A stretch of DNA of 64,000 bases from Oscillospiraceae bacterium (GTDB lineage Bacteria; Bacillota; Clostridia; Oscillospirales; CAG-272). This document shows positions 61,259 through 64,000 of this stretch, in pieces. Location of the stretch: positions 32,460 through 96,459 of the forward strand of contig SVUK01000012.1 of NCBI GenBank assembly GCA_015063325.1, given 5' to 3'. Below the pieces are notes generated by a model. The model had not been told where the DNA came from and did no database searches. It saw only the letters and a list, made by a program, of their open reading frames with translations. How positions within the stretch are numbered: position 1 is the stretch's first letter; each line of letters begins with the position of its first letter. The translations under genes were made by a program, and so were the position numbers.

Positions 61259-61561
61259 TTATCCGTTGTTTTCGTTCTTGTTTCCGCGCGATTTCAGGCA
61301 GTCAATCAAACAGAGAAGCGCCGAAATTTCAGCGTCGTTCAGTCCATCCACCGGGAGCGTTTTTGTGATGGGGAGATCCAAAAGATAGTCGGAGGAAACA
61401 TTAAAGAGCAGTGCAAGTTCCACAACATATTGCGTAGACGGAACGGTAATTCCCATTTCCCACGCATTCACGCCCGAACGCGTGATTCCAAGCCGACGGG
61501 CAAGCTCCGCTTGCGTGATGCCGCGACCTTCGCGCAGCGCTTTAATCTTATCCGCAATCAT
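61259..61561 (-). CDS. XRE family transcriptional regulator
   Basis: This 100-aa protein has a Cro/C1-type helix-turn-helix at residues 4-58 (ALREGRGITQAELARRLGIT as helices 2 and start of 3, then GVNAWEMGITVPS) and a C-terminal 40 residues that may serve for dimerisation (LNDAEISALLCLIDCL). GGAGG precedes the ATG on the minus strand. It is divergent from the collagen-like lipoprotein gene with a palindromic site between them, so it probably regulates itself and that gene. No cofactor-binding domain is visible. Confidence 0.88.
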   Translation of the reverse strand: MIADKIKALREGRGITQAELARRLGITRSGVNAWEMGITVPSTQYVVELALLFNVSSDYLLDLPITKTLPVDGLNDAEISALLCLIDCLKSRGNKNENNG

Positions 61562-61610
61562 GGTTTTCCTCCTTGCAACTGTTTTTCTACTATTATTCTA
61601 CAAAAATCTT

Positions 61611-61636
61611 TTTGATATTTCATTATCAAATTGATA
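61611..61636. promoter_or_regulatory. Candidate XRE operator: palindromic TTGATA/TATCAA sites
   Basis: TTTGATA at 61611-61617, TATCAAA at 61624-61630 and TTGATA at 61631-61636 give two overlapping palindromes, including a perfect 13-bp TATCAAATTGATA (61624-61636). They lie between the regulator start (61561) and the divergent promoter (-35 at 61644). Confidence 0.6.
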
Positions 61637-61643
61637 TTTACAG

Positions 61644-61672
61644 TTGACAACAAAGAAAAAATATGGTAGAAT
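61644..61672 (+). promoter_or_regulatory. Sigma-A promoter of the collagen-like lipoprotein gene
   Basis: TTGACA (61644-61649), 17 bp with TGG before the -10, TAGAAT (61667-61672). The -35 box begins eight bases after the palindromic site. Confidence 0.85.
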
Positions 61673-61735
61673 GGGGGCATGATTTTCAAAAAAGAAAATC
61701 AAAATCAAAAAATCTAAAAAGGAGAAATAAAAAAA

Positions 61736-64000
61736 ATGAAGAAAAAAGTTTGGCTCATCGTATTGAGCGCTGTGTTGCTGATTTCCATGGTATTCATGGT
61801 ATCTTGTAGCGCAGGAAGGGACGGTTCCGCAGGCAAATCCGCCTACGAACTGGCAGTTGAGAACGGTTATCAAGGCACCATGGCACAATGGTTGGCGTCC
61901 CTCGTCGGGGAGACCGGCGCGAGCGGTGCAAACGGCAAATCGGCTTATGAGCTTGCCGTAGAGAACGGATATACCGGAACACAAAGCGAGTGGCTCGCCT
62001 CGCTCGTCGGCACTTCGGGTACACCCGGCGAAAAAGGCGACCAAGGTGAAAAAGGTGAAAAGGGCGACACCGGCTACGGCAAGTCCGCCTATGAGCTTGC
62101 AGTTGAAAACGGCTTTGAGGGCACGCTTACCGAGTGGCTCGATTCGCTGGTAGGGCCTTCCGGTGCCGCCGTCTATAAGGGCGACAAAGGCGATCAGGGT
62201 GAAAAAGGCGAAAAAGGCGACCAGGGCGAAAAAGGCGACACCGGTTATGGCAAATCCGCCTATGAACTTGCAGTGGAAAACGGCTTTGAAGGAAGTCTGA
62301 CCGAATGGCTCGTCTCTTTGGTCGGCGAGAAAGGCGACAAGGGTGATAAGGGCGACCAAGGTAAAACCGGCGCGCAAGGCGAAAAAGGCGAAAAGGGTGA
62401 CACCGGTTATGGCAAATCCGCCTACGAGCTTGCAGTGGAAAACGGTTATACCGGCGACGTGCAAACCTGGCTTGCTTCCCTGGTAGGACCTACCGGTGCA
62501 CAGGGGGAAAAAGGTGAGAAAGGCGATAAGGGTGACCAAGGCGAAACCGGCGCGCAAGGACCAAAAGGCGACAAGGGTGATCAAGGTGAAACCGGCGCGC
62601 AGGGTGAAAAGGGTGAGAAAGGCGAGAAAGGCGAGAAGGGTGATACTGGCGTTGGCAAATCCGCTTATGAGCTTGCCGTAGAGCTCGGCTATACCGGCAA
62701 CGAGGAACAATGGCTTGCTTCCCTGGTAGGACCTACCGGTGCACAGGGGGAAAAAGGTGAGAAAGGCGATAAGGGTGACCAAGGCGAAACCGGCGCGCAA
62801 GGACCAAAAGGCGACAAGGGTGATCAAGGCGAAACCGGCGCGCAAGGACCGAAGGGCGATAAAGGCGACCAAGGCGAAACCGGCGCGCAAGGACCAAAAG
62901 GCGATAAGGGCGACCAGGGCGAAACCGGCGCGCAAGGCGAAAAGGGCGATAAAGGTGACAAAGGCGAAACCGGCGCGCAAGGACCGAAGGGCGATAAAGG
63001 CGACCAGGGCGAAACCGGCGCGCAGGGACCCAAGGGCGATAAAGGCGATAAGGGCGATACCGGTGCCACCGGCGTTGGTATTTCCAACATTGAGGTTGCC
63101 GGAGACGGAAACGTTACCATCACGCTCACCAACGGGCAGGTATATACCGTATTCGTTACCAGCACCGAATGCACTAAGGGCAACCACAACTACGTTGCCA
63201 CCATCGTTTCCCCCACCTGTACCACCGAGGGTTATACCGTCATCGAATGCACGGTGTGCGGCAAAACGCACGTGGAAGCAATTACCGGCATGACCGGGCA
63301 CCACTACTATAACAGATATTGCATTGATTGCGGTGCCGAGGAACCCTACGGCACCATCACGCGCAACACCAAATGGTACGATCAACACACTTCTTCATCC
63401 GAATATTATATCAGCACCAAGGAAGAGTTTGCCGGATTGGCGTATCTCGTCAACATCAGCGGTGTGAACTTCTCGGGCAAAACGGTTTACCTCAAAAACA
63501 GCATTGATCTTTCCAGCCTGGAGTGGACCCCGGTTGGAACCGACGGACACCCCTTTGCCGGAACCTTTAACGGCAGAAATCTGACCGTCAGCAACCTTAA
63601 AATCACCGGGACGACTTCCTACGTCGGTCTGTTCGGCAATGTCAGCGGCACACTGAGAGACTTCAAAATCACCGGAGCGAACGTATCGGTTGCAGGTTCG
63701 GGAACCGACGTTGCCATTGCCTGCGGCTATCTGACCGGCACCATTGAGAACGTTTCCACCGCCGGAAAAGTTTCCGCACCGCAATCCGAATATGTTGGTG
63801 GTGTAGTCGGGCGGTTCGTCAGAGCTGACACCTTCACCATTACCGGGTTAACCAACACGGCGGCGGTGGAAGGAAAGACCTACGTCGGCGGAATTTTCGG
63901 GCAGGTATGGCATCAGTTGAGCGTTTGGAAAACAAGTTATACTACTACATACTTCCAGCTATCCAACAGCGGTAAAGTAACCGGAACCGACTATGTCGGC
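61736..64000 (+). CDS. Collagen-like repeat lipoprotein with GLUG-type domain (C-terminus outside window)
   Basis: The frame is open from ATG 61736 (AAAAAGGAG upstream) to the right edge, 755 codons with no stop. Residues 1-24 are a signal peptide with lipobox MVSC (Cys24). Six units of the pattern GKSAYELAVENGYTGT plus W-L-x-S-L-V-G begin near DNA positions 61832, 61932, 62079, 62249, 62409 and 62655, separated by growing blocks of Gly-X-Y repeats (GEKGDKGDQGETGAQGPKGD) ending near 63060. Residues 475-540 hold paired cysteines (IECTVCG, YCIDCG). From residue 555 beta-strand repeats of the GLUG/adhesin kind follow (SNLKITGTTSYVGLFGNVSG). It is probably a surface stalk or adhesin. Its regulator is likely the divergent XRE gene. 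Confidence 0.88.
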   Translation, partial: MKKKVWLIVLSAVLLISMVFMVSCSAGRDGSAGKSAYELAVENGYQGTMAQWLASLVGETGASGANGKSAYELAVENGYTGTQSEWLASLVGTSGTPGEKGDQGEKGEKGDTGYGKSAYELAVENGFEGTLTEWLDSLVGPSGAAVYKGDKGDQGEKGEKGDQGEKGDTGYGKSAYELAVENGFEGSLTEWLVSLVGEKGDKGDKGDQGKTGAQGEKGEKGDTGYGKSAYELAVENGYTGDVQTWLASLVGPTGAQGEKGEKGDKGDQGETGAQGPKGDKGDQGETGAQGEKGEKGEKGEKGDTGVGKSAYELAVELGYTGNEEQWLASLVGPTGAQGEKGEKGDKGDQGETGAQGPKGDKGDQGETGAQGPKGDKGDQGETGAQGPKGDKGDQGETGAQGEKGDKGDKGETGAQGPKGDKGDQGETGAQGPKGDKGDKGDTGATGVGISNIEVAGDGNVTITLTNGQVYTVFVTSTECTKGNHNYVATIVSPTCTTEGYTVIECTVCGKTHVEAITGMTGHHYYNRYCIDCGAEEPYGTITRNTKWYDQHTSSSEYYISTKEEFAGLAYLVNISGVNFSGKTVYLKNSIDLSSLEWTPVGTDGHPFAGTFNGRNLTVSNLKITGTTSYVGLFGNVSGTLRDFKITGANVSVAGSGTDVAIACGYLTGTIENVSTAGKVSAPQSEYVGGVVGRFVRADTFTITGLTNTAAVEGKTYVGGIFGQVWHQLSVWKTSYTTTYFQLSNSGKVTGTDYVG
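62468..62829 (+). repeat. 119-bp exact direct repeat within the collagen-like gene
   Basis: Bases 62468-62586 recur without change at 62711-62829, an offset of 243 bp (81 codons). The repeat covers the end of a SAYELAV-type unit and the following Gly-X-Y block. Exact identity, while neighbouring Gly-X-Y blocks vary at third positions, points to recent duplication or conversion. Confidence 0.88.

Noticed and set aside
62020..63060. Regular short repeats that could suggest a CRISPR array
   Set aside because: The repeats are in-frame Gly-X-Y codons with no unique spacers of constant length and no cas genes nearby.
61598..63388. Long minus-strand open frame with a hydrophobic VAFIAL/GFALV repeat pattern
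   Set aside because: It is the complement of the Gly-X-Y and SAYELAV repeats of the collagen-like gene; the sense frame has a lipobox, ribosome site and known domains.

Overview
The window looks like a chromosomal segment of an uncultured, probably gut-associated member of the Clostridia (Bacillota). Evidence: a yicC-remA-gmk-rpoZ-priA-def block, a single-chain glycyl-tRNA synthetase, a YmfF/YmfH peptidase pair, LXXC lipoproteins, an AmiACDEF-type oligopeptide importer, and repeated consensus sigma-A promoters (TTGACA, 17 bp, TATAAT). Codon use is moderate in GC and most genes carry AGGAGG-like ribosome sites.

Region 1 (1-22.6 kb, + strand) is a surface-polysaccharide locus of at least 19 genes, many coupled by ATGA or TGATG overlaps. 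It holds a nucleotidyltransferase/kinase fusion, a HAD phosphatase and a second nucleotidyltransferase; six GT2 glycosyltransferases, one apparently broken by a single-base frameshift near 16912; one GT4; a pyruvyltransferase; a TupA-like ATP-grasp protein; one hexapeptide and two integral-membrane acyltransferases; a UDP-glucose dehydrogenase; a Wzm/Wzt export ABC transporter with its own internal promoter; a CapE-like dehydratase/epimerase and a CapG-like 2-epimerase; and an uncharacterised nucleotidyltransferase. A strong terminator closes it. The -35 box of the next promoter begins directly behind that terminator.

Region 2 (22.7-27.2 kb) has a VTT-PlsC-zinc-ribbon fusion and a YfcC-type carrier on +, convergent with a TIM-barrel sugar isomerase-like gene and a tiny SHOCT-like protein on -.

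Region 3 (27.4-42.2 kb, +) holds a 1297-aa coiled-coil lipoprotein behind a structured leader, then an Opp/Ami peptide importer. The substrate-binding protein appears circularly permuted: the segment that normally ends this family sits directly after the signal peptide, and the protein stops where that segment would normally begin. OppB has an AmiC-like extracellular insert, and OppD has an insert of about 250 residues between Walker A and the Q-loop. A membrane-anchored, possibly degenerate ApbE-like protein and a YwaF-like membrane protein follow.

Region 4 (42.3-47.2 kb) carries a PAP2 phosphatase (-), a Gfo/Idh/MocA oxidoreductase (+), a PflA-like radical SAM protein (-), MscS and a CinA C-terminal amidase (+), then a large imperfect palindrome.

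Region 5 (47.2-59.0 kb, all -) is housekeeping: yicC, remA, gmk, rpoZ, priA, def, ymfF, ymfH, lgt, folD and glyS, read right to left. Region 6 (59.1-64 kb) holds an AMP-forming acyl-CoA synthetase (+), tRNA-Gln(CUG) (-), an XRE regulator (-) and, divergent from it behind a palindromic operator-like site, a collagen-like lipoprotein (+) that runs off the right edge.
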